Shown: piece by piece, positions 40,062 to 50,017 of the stretch
How positions within the stretch are numbered: position 1 is the first letter of the stretch
Layout: each line of letters starts with the position of its first letter
Assembly: GCA_945872365.1 (NCBI GenBank)
Contig: CAMBZJ010000010.1
Location: 55,354 to 119,353, forward strand
Length of the DNA: 64,000 nt
Direction of reading: 5' to 3'
Origin: Klebsiella pneumoniae
Lineage (GTDB): Bacteria > Desulfobacterota > Binatia > UBA12015
Notes under the pieces: generated by a model
Databases searched by the model: none
Told to the model about the DNA's origin: nothing
The model's input: the letters and a program-made list of their open reading frames with translations, nothing else
Made by a program: the position numbers and the translations under genes

Positions 40062-40511
40062 ATGCGACATCTGAAGTCAGGTAGGAAGCTCGGCAGGAGT
40101 TCCTCGCACCGTGCGGCACTCTACCGCAACTTGGTGACGGCGCTCCTCGGTCACGATCGGATCAAGACGACCGACGAGAAGGCGAAGGAACTGCGTCGTC
40201 TCGCGGATCGCATGGTGACGCTCGGCAAGGAAGGCACGCTGGCCGCCCGTCGTCGCGCCCTCGCGGTCATCCGCGACAAGGCCGTCGTGCAGCGACTGTT
40301 CTCCGACGTGGCCACTCGCTTCGCCGATCGGCCGGGCGGCTACACGCGTATCGTGAAGCTCGGACGTAGGGTCGGGGACGCGGCAAAGATGTCGATGATC
40401 GAACTCACCGGGACCTCGGAGAGCGTGGAGCCCGCGAAGAAGCGCCGCGCCCGACGTCCAGCGGCGGCCGCGCCCGCCGGCCGCACTCGCGCTCGCGCCG
40501 CCGCCGGCTGA
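40062..40511 (+). CDS. rplQ: 50S ribosomal protein L17 (basic C-terminal tail)
   Basis: 149 residues. The core [55 protein letters not shown] is canonical L17 of about 117 residues. A ~28-residue tail rich in Arg, Ala and Pro follows ([13 protein letters not shown]...), likely disordered and RNA-binding. It is the last gene of the long ribosomal cluster; a hairpin follows. Confidence 0.97.
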   Translation: MRHLKSGRKLGRSSSHRAALYRNLVTALLGHDRIKTTDEKAKELRRLADRMVTLGKEGTLAARRRALAVIRDKAVVQRLFSDVATRFADRPGGYTRIVKLGRRVGDAAKMSMIELTGTSESVEPAKKRRARRPAAAAPAGRTRARAAAG

Positions 40512-40525
40512 GAGCAAAGCACGGA

Positions 40526-40552
40526 CCCGCCGCCGGTCGTCGACCCGGCGGG
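40526..40552 (+). terminator. Possible terminator hairpin after rplQ
   Basis: CCCGCCG (40526-40532) pairs with CGGCGGG (40546-40552), and within the loop GGTCG pairs with CGACC, giving a 12-base-pair stem with a 2-base bulge. No T tract follows, so it may act as a stability element or need Rho. Confidence 0.4.
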
Positions 40553-40641
40553 AGCGAGCAGGGAGCGTGACGCGGGCGGACAGTGGTGCTCCGGTCGCGG
40601 TCACTGAGCCCCGCGCACGGCGTCCGCGGGGTGTCCGCGAG

Positions 40642-40670
40642 TTGACCCCGTAGGCTCCGGTCGGTACCGA
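40642..40670 (+). promoter_or_regulatory. Possible promoter upstream of argS
   Basis: TTGACC (40642-40647), a 17-base spacer and TACCGA (40665-40670) form a weak sigma-70-like pair in the 234-base gap between rplQ and argS. The -35 is close to consensus and the -10 is poor. The gap holds no other gene. It would drive argS, the SPOR gene and perhaps trp. Confidence 0.3.
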
Positions 40671-40745
40671 ATCCGACGTGTTGCCCCGGTCGTGCGCCGT
40701 CCCCGAAGTCCCTCCGCCGCGATCCGCCGCGATGGTGGGGCCGCC

Positions 40746-42416
40746 ATGGGATCGCCGGTGAAGCGCCGAGTGGAAGCGCTGCTGCGACGCGCGGTCGAGT
40801 CCGCGCACGCGGCGGGTGAACTCGTGACGGCGACCCTTCCCGAGGGTTCCATCGAGGTGCCGCGGGAGCGCGCGCACGGCGACGTCGCCTGTAACGCGGC
40901 GATGGCTCTCGCCCGCCCCGAACGCAAGGCCCCGCGGGCGATCGCCGAGATTCTCGTGCGCCACATCGAAGATCCGGGCAGTTGGATCGCCGGGACCGAG
41001 ATCGCCGGCCCGGGCTTCCTCAACCTCCGGCTTTCACCCCGCTTCTGGCACGAAGAGGCGGCTGCGCTGCGCGACGACCCGGCACTCGGCGTGTTGCCGA
41101 TGGGTGGTGGCCGAATCGTTCAGGTCGAGTTCGTGAGCGCAAACCCGACCGGGCCGCTCACCGTCGGTCACGGCCGCAACGCCGTCCTCGGCGACACTCT
41201 CGCCCGGCTCCTCGAGGGGACGTGGCACCGCGTGGAGCGCGAGTACTACTTCAACAACGCCGGCCGGCAGATGAAGGTCCTCGCCGCCTCGGTACGGGGC
41301 AGGTACCTCGAACAACTCGGACGCCCGGCGGACTTCCCCGAGGACGGCTACCAGGGCGATTACATCCGCGACATCGCGAGCGGGCTCGTCGAACGGCACG
41401 GCGAAGCTCTCGTCGAGCACGACGGCCATGCCTTCCGCGACGCCGCCGAGCAGGCGATCTTCGCCGACATCCGCGCCAGCCAGGACCGCCTGGGCGTGCG
41501 CTTCGATCGCTACTTCAACGAGGACTCGCTCTACGAGTCGGGGGCGATCGAGAAGGTGCTCGAACGCCTCGCCGAGCGGGGACTCTCGGAAAGTCGAGAC
41601 GGTGCGATCTGGCTGCGTGGCGAGAGGGTCGGGCTCGAGAAGGACCGCGTGCTGGTGAAGAGTTCCGGCGAGCCGGCCTATCGGCTGCCGGACATCGCCT
41701 ACCACCTCGACAAGCTCGCCCGCGGCTACGACGCGATCATCGACGTCCTGGGAGCCGACCACATCGACGAGCACCGCGAGGTCGTGGCGGCGATCGCGGC
41801 GCTCGGCCATGACGCGACCCCGATCCGGCCGGTGATCTACCAGTTCGTCACGCTGACGCGGTTCGGCGAACAGGTGAAAATGTCGACTCGGCGCGCTGAG
41901 TACGTGACGCTCGATGAACTGCTAGACGAGGTCGGCCCCGACGCCGCGCGTTTCTTCTTCCTCATGCGAAAGTCCGACAGTCACCTGGAGTTCGACCTGG
42001 AACTCGCCAAGAAGCGTACGGCCGACAACCCTGTGTTCTATGTGCAGTATGCCCACGCACGCATCTTCAACCTCTTCGGCCAGGCCGAGGCGGCCGGCGC
42101 CGTGCCCGCCGCCGCATCCGCGGGCGTCGAGGCATTCTCCGCGCTCGTCGAGGAGGAGGAACTCGACCTCGTCCGTACGCTCGCGAGCTACGGCGAAGTG
42201 GTGGAGATCGCCGCCCGAGACCTGGAGCCGCACCGGCTCGTGTTCTACCTGCAGGAACTCGCGGCGACCCTGCATCGATTCTACAACCGCCACCGGGTCC
42301 TCGGCGACGAGAATCCGGGCCGCGTCGGTGCGCGGCTGGCCTTGCTCGACCTGGTGCGGCGCGTGATCGCGGCCGGCCTCGGACTGTTGGGGGTCACGGC
42401 CCCGGAGCGGATGTGA
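40746..42416 (+). CDS. argS: Arginine-tRNA ligase
   Basis: 556 residues from the ATG at 40746. It has an N-terminal Add-1 domain, a class I catalytic domain with SANPTGPLTVGHGRNAVLGD (signature at 133-143), the KMST loop at residues 378-381, and a C-terminal DALR anticodon-binding domain (EVGPDAARFFFLMRKSDSHLEFD, then LVFYLQELAATLHRFYNRHRVL). The usual first His of the HIGH motif is Thr139 here (TVGH). It charges tRNA-Arg with arginine using ATP. Its stop overlaps the next ATG by one base. Confidence 0.97.
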   Translation: MGSPVKRRVEALLRRAVESAHAAGELVTATLPEGSIEVPRERAHGDVACNAAMALARPERKAPRAIAEILVRHIEDPGSWIAGTEIAGPGFLNLRLSPRFWHEEAAALRDDPALGVLPMGGGRIVQVEFVSANPTGPLTVGHGRNAVLGDTLARLLEGTWHRVEREYYFNNAGRQMKVLAASVRGRYLEQLGRPADFPEDGYQGDYIRDIASGLVERHGEALVEHDGHAFRDAAEQAIFADIRASQDRLGVRFDRYFNEDSLYESGAIEKVLERLAERGLSESRDGAIWLRGERVGLEKDRVLVKSSGEPAYRLPDIAYHLDKLARGYDAIIDVLGADHIDEHREVVAAIAALGHDATPIRPVIYQFVTLTRFGEQVKMSTRRAEYVTLDELLDEVGPDAARFFFLMRKSDSHLEFDLELAKKRTADNPVFYVQYAHARIFNLFGQAEAAGAVPAAASAGVEAFSALVEEEELDLVRTLASYGEVVEIAARDLEPHRLVFYLQELAATLHRFYNRHRVLGDENPGRVGARLALLDLVRRVIAAGLGLLGVTAPERM

Positions 42417-43270
42417 TGGCGCGAGAAGGTCGTCGTTTCGAATTCGGCTGGCTGGAAGTCCTCGGACTGATCCTGACCTTCGCCCTCGGTTCGGCCCTGT
42501 GCTTCTTCCTGGGGATCTTCGTCGGCAAGGGCCTGCAGGAGAGCCAGATCGCGCGGGACGACCACACGGTGAAACTGCCGATCGGTGCCGGTGGCCAGGC
42601 CGCGCCGGCGGCCCCGGCGGTCGCCTCGGCGGGCGGCACGGTGGCTCCCGCGGGTTCCACAGGTGCGCCGGGTGCCGCGAAGGGTGCGATCGACGCGAAA
42701 CCCGCCGGGCAGCCGGGCAAGCCCGGAACCGAGGCAAAGCCGGCGTCGCAGGTCGCCAAGGCGACAGGCGAAGCCGTCGGGGCCGCCGCCAGCGCCGCCC
42801 TTGCGGTGCGGCCCCCGGTGCCCACGGTCACGTCGACGGAGGCAACCCCCGGTGCGCCCGTCCCGACGCCGACACCGTCGGCGGTCGCGGCGGTCGTGGC
42901 GCGCCCGACCCGGACCCCGCTGCCCGCGAAGACGCCGGCCCCGGCCAAGACACCCGTCCCGATACGATCGCCGAAGCCGACCCGCACGCCGCGGGCCACG
43001 CCGACGCCGGCCTTCCGGATGGGCGCCAACGCGAAGAGCGGCTGGAGTATCCAGGTGAACGCCGCAAAGGACGAGACGACCGCGAACTCGGTCATGCGCA
43101 AACTGCAGGAGCGTGGCTTCAACGCCTATGTTGTGAAGGTCACGCTGCAGGGCGACACCTGGTACCGGGTACGGGTCGGACGTTTCCCGACGATGGAGGC
43201 CGCGACTGCCGCGGTCGCTCGTCTCAAGAGCGACGAGAGTTACTCGCGCGCATTCCTCGTCAACGACTGA
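42416..43270 (+). CDS. Membrane-anchored SPOR-domain protein
   Basis: 284 residues. A short cytoplasmic N terminus is followed by one membrane helix (about residues 12-36, GLILTFALGSALCFFLGIFVG). Then comes a long Ala/Pro/Thr-rich linker with TPTP, TPLPAKTPAPAKTP-type repeats (about 140-200) and a C-terminal SPOR domain (206-284, GWSIQVNAAKDETTANSVM ... WYRVRVGRF). SPOR domains bind denuded glycan strands at the division septum. A divisome-associated role, like FtsN or DedD, is inferred. argS-SPOR adjacency is common in deltaproteobacteria. Confidence 0.85.
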   Translation: MAREGRRFEFGWLEVLGLILTFALGSALCFFLGIFVGKGLQESQIARDDHTVKLPIGAGGQAAPAAPAVASAGGTVAPAGSTGAPGAAKGAIDAKPAGQPGKPGTEAKPASQVAKATGEAVGAAASAALAVRPPVPTVTSTEATPGAPVPTPTPSAVAAVVARPTRTPLPAKTPAPAKTPVPIRSPKPTRTPRATPTPAFRMGANAKSGWSIQVNAAKDETTANSVMRKLQERGFNAYVVKVTLQGDTWYRVRVGRFPTMEAATAAVARLKSDESYSRAFLVND

Positions 43271-43280
43271 CGGGCCGGGG

Positions 43281-44768
43281 ATGCGCATCCTTCCCGGAAA
43301 AGCGTCCTTCGCCCGGCTCGCGGAGGGCGTGACGCATATTCCGGTCTGGGGGGAGTTGCTCTCCGACCGTGACACGCCGGTCACCGCCTTTGGCAAGCTG
43401 CACCGAGGTTCGCACGGTTGCCTGCTCGAAAGTGCCGTCGGCGGCGAGCGCTGGGGGCGCTACAGCTTCATCGTGACCGAACCGGCCGCCGTCATCGAGG
43501 CGCGAGGTCGCTGCGTCACCGTGCGTGCGGCCGACGGGCGCGAGGAGCGGCACGAGGACGTCGATCCGCTGCTCTTCCTGCGCGGGGTCCTCGCGCGCTT
43601 TCGCGTCGCACCGGTACCCGGACTGCCGCGTTTCACCGGGGGCCTGGTCGGCTACGTCGCCTACGACGGCGTTCGCTGGATCGAGAAGCTCGCGTCGCCG
43701 CCGCCCGACGATCTTGCCTGTCCCGACCTCTGCATGCTGCTGGTCGATACCCTGGTGGTCTTCGACAGCCAGGAGCAGAAGATCCTGCTGCTGACCCACG
43801 CCGACCTCTCGGGCGGCGCGTCGCTCGAGGAGGCCCGAGCGGCCGCGGTGGGGCGCATCGAGGATCTCGCCGCCCGGCTCGACGCGCCGGGGCCGTCGCT
43901 GCCGGCGCGCCTCGCCACCGAGCCCCGGCCCGCGGTCGCTCCGATCTCGACCATGGGCGAGGAATCCTTCGTCGCAGCCGTCGGGCGCGCGAAGAACTAC
44001 ATCGCCGCGGGCGACATCATCCAGGTGGTGCTTGCGCAGCGTTTTTCGCGGCCGATGCGGGCGCGCCCCTTCGAGCTCTACCGCAGCCTGCGCTCGATCA
44101 ACCCGTCGCCCTACCTCTACCACCTGGAGCTCGGCGACTTCTCGGTCGTGGGCGCGTCGCCCGAAGTCATGGTGCGGCTCGAGGACGGCGTCATGACGGT
44201 CCGCCCGATCGCGGGGACGCACTGGCGCGCGGCCGACCCGGCGGAGGACGAGAGGCTCGCGGCGGCGCTTGCCGCCGACCCCAAGGAGCGCGCGGAGCAC
44301 GTGATGCTGCTCGACCTCGGACGCAACGACGTCGGCCGCGTGTGCGTGCCCGGAACGGTGCGGGTCACCGAGCAGTTCGCGATCGAACGCTACTCCCACG
44401 TCATGCACCTGGTCTCCAACGTCGAGGGCACGCTCGCCCCCGGCTTCGATGCGATCGACGCCTTTCGCGCGGCCTTCCCGGCCGGGACGCTCTCGGGTGC
44501 ACCGAAAGTTCGCGCGATGCAGATCATCGACGAGCTCGAGCCGACCCGGCGCGGCATCTACGGCGGCGCGGTCGGACATTTCGGCTTCGGTGGTGCGATG
44601 GACACGGCAATCACGATCCGCACGGCGCTCGTGAAGGACGGCGTCGTGCACGTGCAGGCCGGCGCAGGCGTCGTCGCCGACTCCGATCCGCACAAGGAGC
44701 ACGAGGAATGCCTCCGCAAGGCGCGCGGCGTGCTCGCCGCCGTCGAGGCCGCCGAAGGGCTGGAGTGA
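43281..44768 (+). CDS. trpE: Anthranilate synthase component I
   Basis: 495 residues. It has the N-terminal regulatory part with CLLESAV, the LLES-type motif that binds feedback tryptophan, then the chorismate-binding domain: [69 protein letters not shown] and [35 protein letters not shown]. It makes anthranilate from chorismate using ammonia supplied by TrpG. It is the first trp gene, 10 bases after the SPOR gene, with no obvious trp leader peptide or attenuator between. Confidence 0.98.
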   Translation: MRILPGKASFARLAEGVTHIPVWGELLSDRDTPVTAFGKLHRGSHGCLLESAVGGERWGRYSFIVTEPAAVIEARGRCVTVRAADGREERHEDVDPLLFLRGVLARFRVAPVPGLPRFTGGLVGYVAYDGVRWIEKLASPPPDDLACPDLCMLLVDTLVVFDSQEQKILLLTHADLSGGASLEEARAAAVGRIEDLAARLDAPGPSLPARLATEPRPAVAPISTMGEESFVAAVGRAKNYIAAGDIIQVVLAQRFSRPMRARPFELYRSLRSINPSPYLYHLELGDFSVVGASPEVMVRLEDGVMTVRPIAGTHWRAADPAEDERLAAALAADPKERAEHVMLLDLGRNDVGRVCVPGTVRVTEQFAIERYSHVMHLVSNVEGTLAPGFDAIDAFRAAFPAGTLSGAPKVRAMQIIDELEPTRRGIYGGAVGHFGFGGAMDTAITIRTALVKDGVVHVQAGAGVVADSDPHKEHEECLRKARGVLAAVEAAEGLE

Positions 44769-44778
44769 CGGCGCCGCC

Positions 44779-45363
44779 ATGCTCCTGATGATCGACAACT
44801 ACGACTCATTCACCTACAATCTGGTGCAGTACCTCCGCGAACTCGGTGCGACCGTCGAGGTGCGCCGCAACGACGCGATTTCTCTCGACGAGGTGGCGGC
44901 ACTCCGGCCGGCCGGCATCGTCGTTTCCCCCGGACCCTGCACGCCGCGCGAGGCGGGCATCTCGGTCCCGCTCGTGCAGCGCTTCGGCCCGCAGGTCCCG
45001 ATCCTCGGCGTGTGCCTGGGGCACCAGTCGATCGCCGCCGCACTCGGCGCCGAGATCGTGCGCGCGTCCCGCATCATGCACGGCAAGACCTCCCCGATCC
45101 ACCACTCGGGTGCCGGCGTTTTCCGCGGGTTACCCGACCCCTTCGAAGCGACCCGCTACCACTCGCTGGTCATCGCCCCGGCGACGCTGCCGACCGAACT
45201 CGAAGTGACGGCCTGGACCATGGACGGCGACGTGCGCGAGATCATGGGCGTGCGCCATCGCACCTGGCCGCTCGAGGGCGTGCAGTTCCACCCGGAGTCG
45301 ATCCTGACGGTCGAGGGCAAGCACCTGCTGCGCAACTTCCTCGACCGGGTCCCGGGCGCATGA
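44779..45363 (+). CDS. trpG: Anthranilate synthase component II (glutamine amidotransferase)
   Basis: 194 residues. It opens [18 protein letters not shown]. The class I glutaminase triad is visible: Cys in [11 protein letters not shown], and His plus Glu in FHPESIL near the C terminus. It releases ammonia from glutamine for TrpE; in some bacteria one copy also serves PabB. Length is normal. Its stop overlaps the trpD ATG by 4 bases. Confidence 0.98.
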   Translation: MLLMIDNYDSFTYNLVQYLRELGATVEVRRNDAISLDEVAALRPAGIVVSPGPCTPREAGISVPLVQRFGPQVPILGVCLGHQSIAAALGAEIVRASRIMHGKTSPIHHSGAGVFRGLPDPFEATRYHSLVIAPATLPTELEVTAWTMDGDVREIMGVRHRTWPLEGVQFHPESILTVEGKHLLRNFLDRVPGA

Positions 45364-46427
45364 ACGGGACGTCCCCGCTCCTTGCGGCGATCGCATCGGC
45401 CTGCGCAGGCCGCGATCTGGACGAGGCGGCTGCCGCCGGCGCCCTCGACGTGATCATGCGCGGCGAGGCGACCGAGGCCCAGATCGGCGCCCTGCTCGGC
45501 GCTCTTTGCGCCAAGGGCGAGACGGTCGAGGAACTCGTCGGCGCGGCGCGCGCCATGCGGTCGCATGCCACCCCGGTGGTGTCCCGTCGGAGTCCGCTCG
45601 TCGACACCTGTGGAACCGGTGGCGACCAAGGCGGGACCTTCAGCATTTCGACGACCGCGGCGCTGATCGCGGCCGGCGCGGGAGCCTCGGTTGCCAAGCA
45701 CGGCAATCGTGCCGCTTCGGGTAAGTTCGGCAGCGCCGACGTCCTCGAGGCGCTCGGCATGGTGGTCGACCTTCCCGCCGATGCCGTGGTGCGCTGTCTC
45801 GACGAGGTAGGCATGGCCTTTCTCTTCGCGAGGCGGATGCATCCGGAGATGCGCCACGTCGCCGGGGCCCGGCGCGAGATCGGGGTACGCACGCTTTTCA
45901 ACCTGCTCGGCCCGCTCTCCAACCCGGCCGGTGCCAGCCGGCAGGTGATCGGCGTGTCGTCGCGGCGCGCGCTCGAACTGGTGGCGGGAGCGCTCCTTCG
46001 GCTAGGCGCGGAACACGCGCTCGTCGTGCACAGCCGCGACGGGCTCGACGAGATCGCGCTCACCGCGCCGGTCGACGCGATCGAGGTGCGCGCCGCAACC
46101 GCGACGCCGCGAGTCCTCGACGCCGCCGACTTCGGGCTTGTCCGGGTCGATCGCCGCCGGCTTCTCGCCGAGGATCTCGACGCGTCGGTGCGGATCGTTC
46201 GGGCGGTTCTCGCCGGCGAATCCGGCCCCTGCGCGGACGTCGCCGTCGCCAACGCTGCGGCCGCACTCCACGTGGCCGGCGTCGCGACCGGGCTCGCCGA
46301 AGGCGTCGGTCTCGCCCGGGCGGCGATCGCCGCGGGCGCCGCGCGCGACGTGCTCGATCGCCTCGTCGCCTTCACCCGCGCCGCGGATTCGGCTCTGGGC
46401 GGCGCCGCAGGGCGTGCTAGGGTTTGA
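45360..46427 (+). CDS. trpD: Anthranilate phosphoribosyltransferase
   Basis: 355 residues from the ATG overlapping the trpG stop. The PRPP-binding and glycine-rich motifs are clear: [48 protein letters not shown] and [37 protein letters not shown]. It transfers phosphoribose to anthranilate. It is a monofunctional TrpD, not fused to TrpG. The C terminus is somewhat longer than in E. coli. Confidence 0.98.
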   Translation: MNGTSPLLAAIASACAGRDLDEAAAAGALDVIMRGEATEAQIGALLGALCAKGETVEELVGAARAMRSHATPVVSRRSPLVDTCGTGGDQGGTFSISTTAALIAAGAGASVAKHGNRAASGKFGSADVLEALGMVVDLPADAVVRCLDEVGMAFLFARRMHPEMRHVAGARREIGVRTLFNLLGPLSNPAGASRQVIGVSSRRALELVAGALLRLGAEHALVVHSRDGLDEIALTAPVDAIEVRAATATPRVLDAADFGLVRVDRRRLLAEDLDASVRIVRAVLAGESGPCADVAVANAAAALHVAGVATGLAEGVGLARAAIAAGAARDVLDRLVAFTRAADSALGGAAGRARV

Positions 46428-46430
46428 GCA

Positions 46431-47249
46431 GTGGACGCCCGGCAAGCATCGGCTCCCGACATCCTGCAGCGTATCGTCGCCCATGAACGCGCCGCACTCG
46501 CGACCCGGGCGGCGACCCGTCCAGTGGAGGCGCTGCGCGACGCGCCTGGGTGGAGCCTCCCGAGGCTAAGCCTGCGCGCAGCCCTCGAAGCCCGGGACCC
46601 GGCGGTGATCGCCGAGTGCAAGCGTCGCTCGCCCTCCCGCGGGATCCTGCGCGAAGCCTACGACCCGGTGGCGATCGCGCTCTCCTACGAGCGCGCGGGT
46701 GCAGCGGCGATCTCGGTGCTCACGAATGCCGAGTTCTTCGGCGGTTCGCTTGCCGACCTGTCCGCCGTGCGCGCGGTGGTGGGCATCCCGGTGCTGCGCA
46801 AGGAATTCGTCGTGGACCCCTACCAGGTCGACGAGGCGCGGGCGGCCGGTGCCGACGCCGTCCTGCTGATCGTCGGCGTACTTGAGCCCGGGCGCCTGCG
46901 GGACCTGGCCGCCCATGCCCGATCCCTCGGCTTGGAGACGCTCGTCGAGGTGCACGACGAGTCGGAACTCGCGATCGCGCTCGGCTCCGGCGGTGACGTC
47001 ATCGGTGTCAACAACCGCGACCTGCGCAGCTTCACGACCGACCTGACGACGAGCGAGCGCCTCGCCGCGCATGCGCCCGGCGGCACCCGGCTGGTCGCCG
47101 AGAGCGGGATCCGCGACGCGGCCGACGTGGAGCGGCTGCGCGCTTGCGGCATCCGCGCCTTCCTGGTCGGCGAGGCGTTCATGACCGCGGCCGACCCCGG
47201 GGAGGCGCTGCGCGCTCTGCTTCCGGACGCCGCGAGGGTCACCGCGTGA
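46431..47249 (+). CDS. trpC: Indole-3-glycerol phosphate synthase
   Basis: 272 residues, GTG start, 3 bases after trpD. A TIM barrel with VIAECKRRSPSRGILREAYDP (beta-1 Lys), SVLTNAEFFGGSLADLSAVR, PVLRKEFVVDPYQVDEARAAGADAVLLIV, GLETLVEVHDESEL, IGVNNRDLRSF and LVAESGIRDAADVERL. It closes the indole ring of 1-(2-carboxyphenylamino)-1-deoxyribulose-5-phosphate. It is separate from TrpF, unlike the E. coli fusion. Confidence 0.98.
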   Translation: MDARQASAPDILQRIVAHERAALATRAATRPVEALRDAPGWSLPRLSLRAALEARDPAVIAECKRRSPSRGILREAYDPVAIALSYERAGAAAISVLTNAEFFGGSLADLSAVRAVVGIPVLRKEFVVDPYQVDEARAAGADAVLLIVGVLEPGRLRDLAAHARSLGLETLVEVHDESELAIALGSGGDVIGVNNRDLRSFTTDLTTSERLAAHAPGGTRLVAESGIRDAADVERLRACGIRAFLVGEAFMTAADPGEALRALLPDAARVTA

Positions 47250-47920
47250 GCGTCGGGGGCGATCACATGCCTCCCGGAGCGTCGACCGTCGGGCCACCGG
47301 CGACGGCTGCGGTTCGGGTAAAGATCTGCGGCGTTCGGTCGGTCGCCGATGCACTCGCCGCCACGGCGGCGGGAGCCGACATGGTGGGGCTCAACTTCCA
47401 CCCCGGCAGCAAGCGCTACGTCGAGTGCGACGAGGCCGTGCGCATCGCCGAATCCCTGCCCGCCGGGGTGTGGTGCGTCGGTGTCTTCGTCGACCGATCG
47501 CGCGAGGAGATCGAGCAGGTCCGGGGCCGGGTGCGCCTCGACGCGATCCAGTTGCACGGCGACGAGCCCGCGGAGATGCTGCGCGGCTGGCCGGTGCCGG
47601 TCATCCGGGCCCTGCGCCTGCGCTCCGCCGAACAGGCGTCGGGGCTCGCGAGCGGGCCGGTGGCGGACTTCTTCCTCTGCGAGGGGGCGAGCGATCGCGG
47701 TCACGGTGGGGTCGGCGCGCGCTTCGACTGGGACTGGGCGCGGGTCTTCCCCGCTGCTCGGCTGTTTCTTGCCGGAGGTCTCGATCCGGCCAACGTGGCG
47801 GAGGCGGTGCGCACGGTGCGTCCCTTCGCCGTGGACGTGGCGAGCGGCGTCGAAAGCTCGCCCGGGGTGAAGGAGCCGGCCCGCGTGGCCGAGTTCGTGA
47901 AGAATGCAAAAGCTGCCTGA
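47246..47920 (+). CDS. trpF: N-(5'-phosphoribosyl)anthranilate isomerase
   Basis: 224 residues if read from the GTG overlapping the trpC stop, which has GAGGG 7 bases upstream; an ATG at 47267 would give 217. A TIM barrel with [17 protein letters not shown] (catalytic Cys), [30 protein letters not shown] and [41 protein letters not shown]. It performs the Amadori step. The trpB start lies 17 bases inside its end. Confidence 0.96.
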   Translation: MSVGGDHMPPGASTVGPPATAAVRVKICGVRSVADALAATAAGADMVGLNFHPGSKRYVECDEAVRIAESLPAGVWCVGVFVDRSREEIEQVRGRVRLDAIQLHGDEPAEMLRGWPVPVIRALRLRSAEQASGLASGPVADFFLCEGASDRGHGGVGARFDWDWARVFPAARLFLAGGLDPANVAEAVRTVRPFAVDVASGVESSPGVKEPARVAEFVKNAKAA

Positions 47921-49151
47921 CCAGAAGGGCCACTTCGGGGAGTTCGGCGGTCGCTACGTGAGCGAGACGCTCATGCCAGCGCTGCTAGAACTCGAGGCCG
48001 CCTACGCCAGGATCCGCCGCGATCCCGGGTTCAAGAAGGAGTTCCGCGGACTCCTCTCCGATTACGTCGGGCGCCCGACGCCGCTCACCCACGCCGAGCG
48101 CCTGTCGGCGGAACTCGGGGGCGCCCAGATCTACCTGAAGCGCGAGGACCTCTGCCACACCGGTGCGCACAAGATCAACAACACGATCGGGCAGATCCTG
48201 ATCGCCCTGCGCATGGGCAAGAAGCGCATCATCGCCGAAACCGGCGCCGGGCAGCACGGCGTTGCGTCGGCGACGGCCGCCGCACGCTTCGGCCTCGAGT
48301 GCGAGGTCTTCATGGGGGCCGAGGACGTGCGTCGCCAGGCGCTGAACGTCTTCCGGATGAAACTGCTCGGCGCCAAGGTGCGGGTGGTCGAAAGCGGGTC
48401 GCGCACCCTGAAGGACGCCATGAACGAGGCGCTCCGCGACTGGATCTCGAACGTCGAAACCACCTACTACCTGATCGGCTCGGCGGCCGGGCCGCACCCC
48501 TATCCGATGCTCGTCCGCGACCTGCAGAGCGTGATCGGTCGGGAGGCGCGCTCGCAGATGCGCCGCCGACTCGGGCGCGATCCCGACGCGGTGATCGCCT
48601 GCGTGGGCGGCGGTTCCAACGCCATCGGGATCTTCCACCCCTTCCTCGACGTGCCGGGTGTCCGTCTGGTCGGGGTCGAGGCGTCGGGTCACGGGATGGG
48701 CACAGGCAAGCACGCGGCGACGCTCTCCGCGGGGGCCCATGGGATCCTCCACGGGGCGCGGTCGTACCTCCTGCAGGACGAACTCGGGCAGGTCAGCGAA
48801 GCCCACTCGATCTCGGCCGGACTCGACTACCCGGGCGTCGGCCCGGAGCACAGTTGGCTGCGCGAGTCGGGACTGGCGACCTACGAGACGGCGACCGACG
48901 ACGAGGCGCTGGCGGCGCTCGAACGACTGTCGCGCACCGAGGGCATCATCCCGGCGCTCGAGACGGCGCATGCCGTAGCCTTTGCGATCCGGCTCGCGCC
49001 GACCCTGCCGCGTACGGCAGTGCTTCTTCTGAACCTCTCGGGTCGGGGCGACAAGGACATGGAGACGGTCGCCACCGCGCTCGGTGTCACGCTGCGCGGC
49101 GAAACCCCACCGCCCGCAGCCGTGCCGTCGCGTGCAAGGGGCGACGCGTGA
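47904..49151 (+). CDS. trpB: Tryptophan synthase beta chain
   Basis: 415 residues. The PLP Lys90 lies in [17 protein letters not shown]. Also present are [17 protein letters not shown], the GSNAIG-type phosphate loop, HSWLRESG, and the C-terminal [15 protein letters not shown]. It is the long TrpB1 form. It condenses indole with serine to tryptophan and pairs with TrpA. The ATG lies inside trpF; its stop overlaps the trpA GTG. Confidence 0.98.
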   Translation: MQKLPDQKGHFGEFGGRYVSETLMPALLELEAAYARIRRDPGFKKEFRGLLSDYVGRPTPLTHAERLSAELGGAQIYLKREDLCHTGAHKINNTIGQILIALRMGKKRIIAETGAGQHGVASATAAARFGLECEVFMGAEDVRRQALNVFRMKLLGAKVRVVESGSRTLKDAMNEALRDWISNVETTYYLIGSAAGPHPYPMLVRDLQSVIGREARSQMRRRLGRDPDAVIACVGGGSNAIGIFHPFLDVPGVRLVGVEASGHGMGTGKHAATLSAGAHGILHGARSYLLQDELGQVSEAHSISAGLDYPGVGPEHSWLRESGLATYETATDDEALAALERLSRTEGIIPALETAHAVAFAIRLAPTLPRTAVLLLNLSGRGDKDMETVATALGVTLRGETPPPAAVPSRARGDA

Positions 49152-50017
49152 CGGCTCCGGGTCGCGTCGGTACGGCGGGGCCACAGTCGATGGCGGTCGC
49201 GGACTCCGGAAGTCGGCTCGCACGGCGCTTCGCGCTGTTGCGCGAGCGCGACGAGGCGGCGTTCGTGCCCTTCGTGATGTCGGGCGACGGAGGACTCGAC
49301 ACGACGGCGTTGCTGCTCGACGAACTGGTCGAGGCGGGTGCCGACGTGATCGAACTCGGCGTCCCGTTCTCCGATCCGATGGCCGACGGTCCCGTGCTGC
49401 AGCGCGCGGCCGGCCGTGCCATCGCGGCGGGTGCGACGCTGCCGCGGATCCTGGACCTGGTCATCGAGTTCCGGCGTCGGTCGGACGTGCCGATCGTGCT
49501 CTTCGGCTATGCGAACCCGTTCTTTCACTTCGGTCCCGGGCCGCTCGCCGAAGCCGCGGCGAAGGCGGGCGTCGACGCCTTCCTCTGCGTCGACACCCCG
49601 CCGGAGGAGGCCGACGAACTCCGCCTGCCGCTGCGCGACCGGGGTCTCGACATGGTCTTCCTGCTCGCGCCGACGAGCACGCCGGAGCGCATTCGGCGGG
49701 TGCTGAAGGTGGCGAGCGGCTTCGTCTACTTCGTGAGCGTGGCCGGCGTGACCGGCGTGAAGACGGCCGATCCGCAGGCGATCGAAAACCTCGTGGGCCG
49801 CATTCGGCGGCAGTCGCCCGTGCCGGTCGGGGTCGGCTTCGGCATCTCGACCCCGGAGCAGGCCCGCGATCTGTCGCGCTTCTCCGACGCCGTCATCGTC
49901 GGTTCGTTCTTCTCCAAGATGGTCGAGGACGCGCCGGACGCCGCTACGGCGGTGCGCGAGGTGGGGCGGGCGGCGCGCGCGTTGAAGGCGGCGACCCGGC
50001 GACGGCCCGTGCCGTGA
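49148..50017 (+). CDS. trpA: Tryptophan synthase alpha chain
   Basis: 289 residues from the GTG overlapping the trpB stop, which has AAGGGG 6 bases upstream; an ATG at 49190 would give 275, the family norm. A TIM barrel with [21 protein letters not shown], containing the catalytic Glu and Asp 11 residues apart, [25 protein letters not shown], and [31 protein letters not shown]. It cleaves indole-3-glycerol phosphate and tunnels indole to TrpB. Confidence 0.97.
   Translation: MTAPGRVGTAGPQSMAVADSGSRLARRFALLRERDEAAFVPFVMSGDGGLDTTALLLDELVEAGADVIELGVPFSDPMADGPVLQRAAGRAIAAGATLPRILDLVIEFRRRSDVPIVLFGYANPFFHFGPGPLAEAAAKAGVDAFLCVDTPPEEADELRLPLRDRGLDMVFLLAPTSTPERIRRVLKVASGFVYFVSVAGVTGVKTADPQAIENLVGRIRRQSPVPVGVGFGISTPEQARDLSRFSDAVIVGSFFSKMVEDAPDAATAVREVGRAARALKAATRRRPVP

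Noticed and set aside
42595..43020. Possible repeat array or low-complexity insertion in the SPOR gene
   Set aside because: The pattern is at protein level (Ala/Pro/Thr linker) and not a DNA repeat array; spacing is irregular.
43271..43280. Search for a trp leader peptide and attenuator before trpE
   Set aside because: Only 10 bases separate the SPOR gene and trpE, so there is no room for a leader peptide or terminator.
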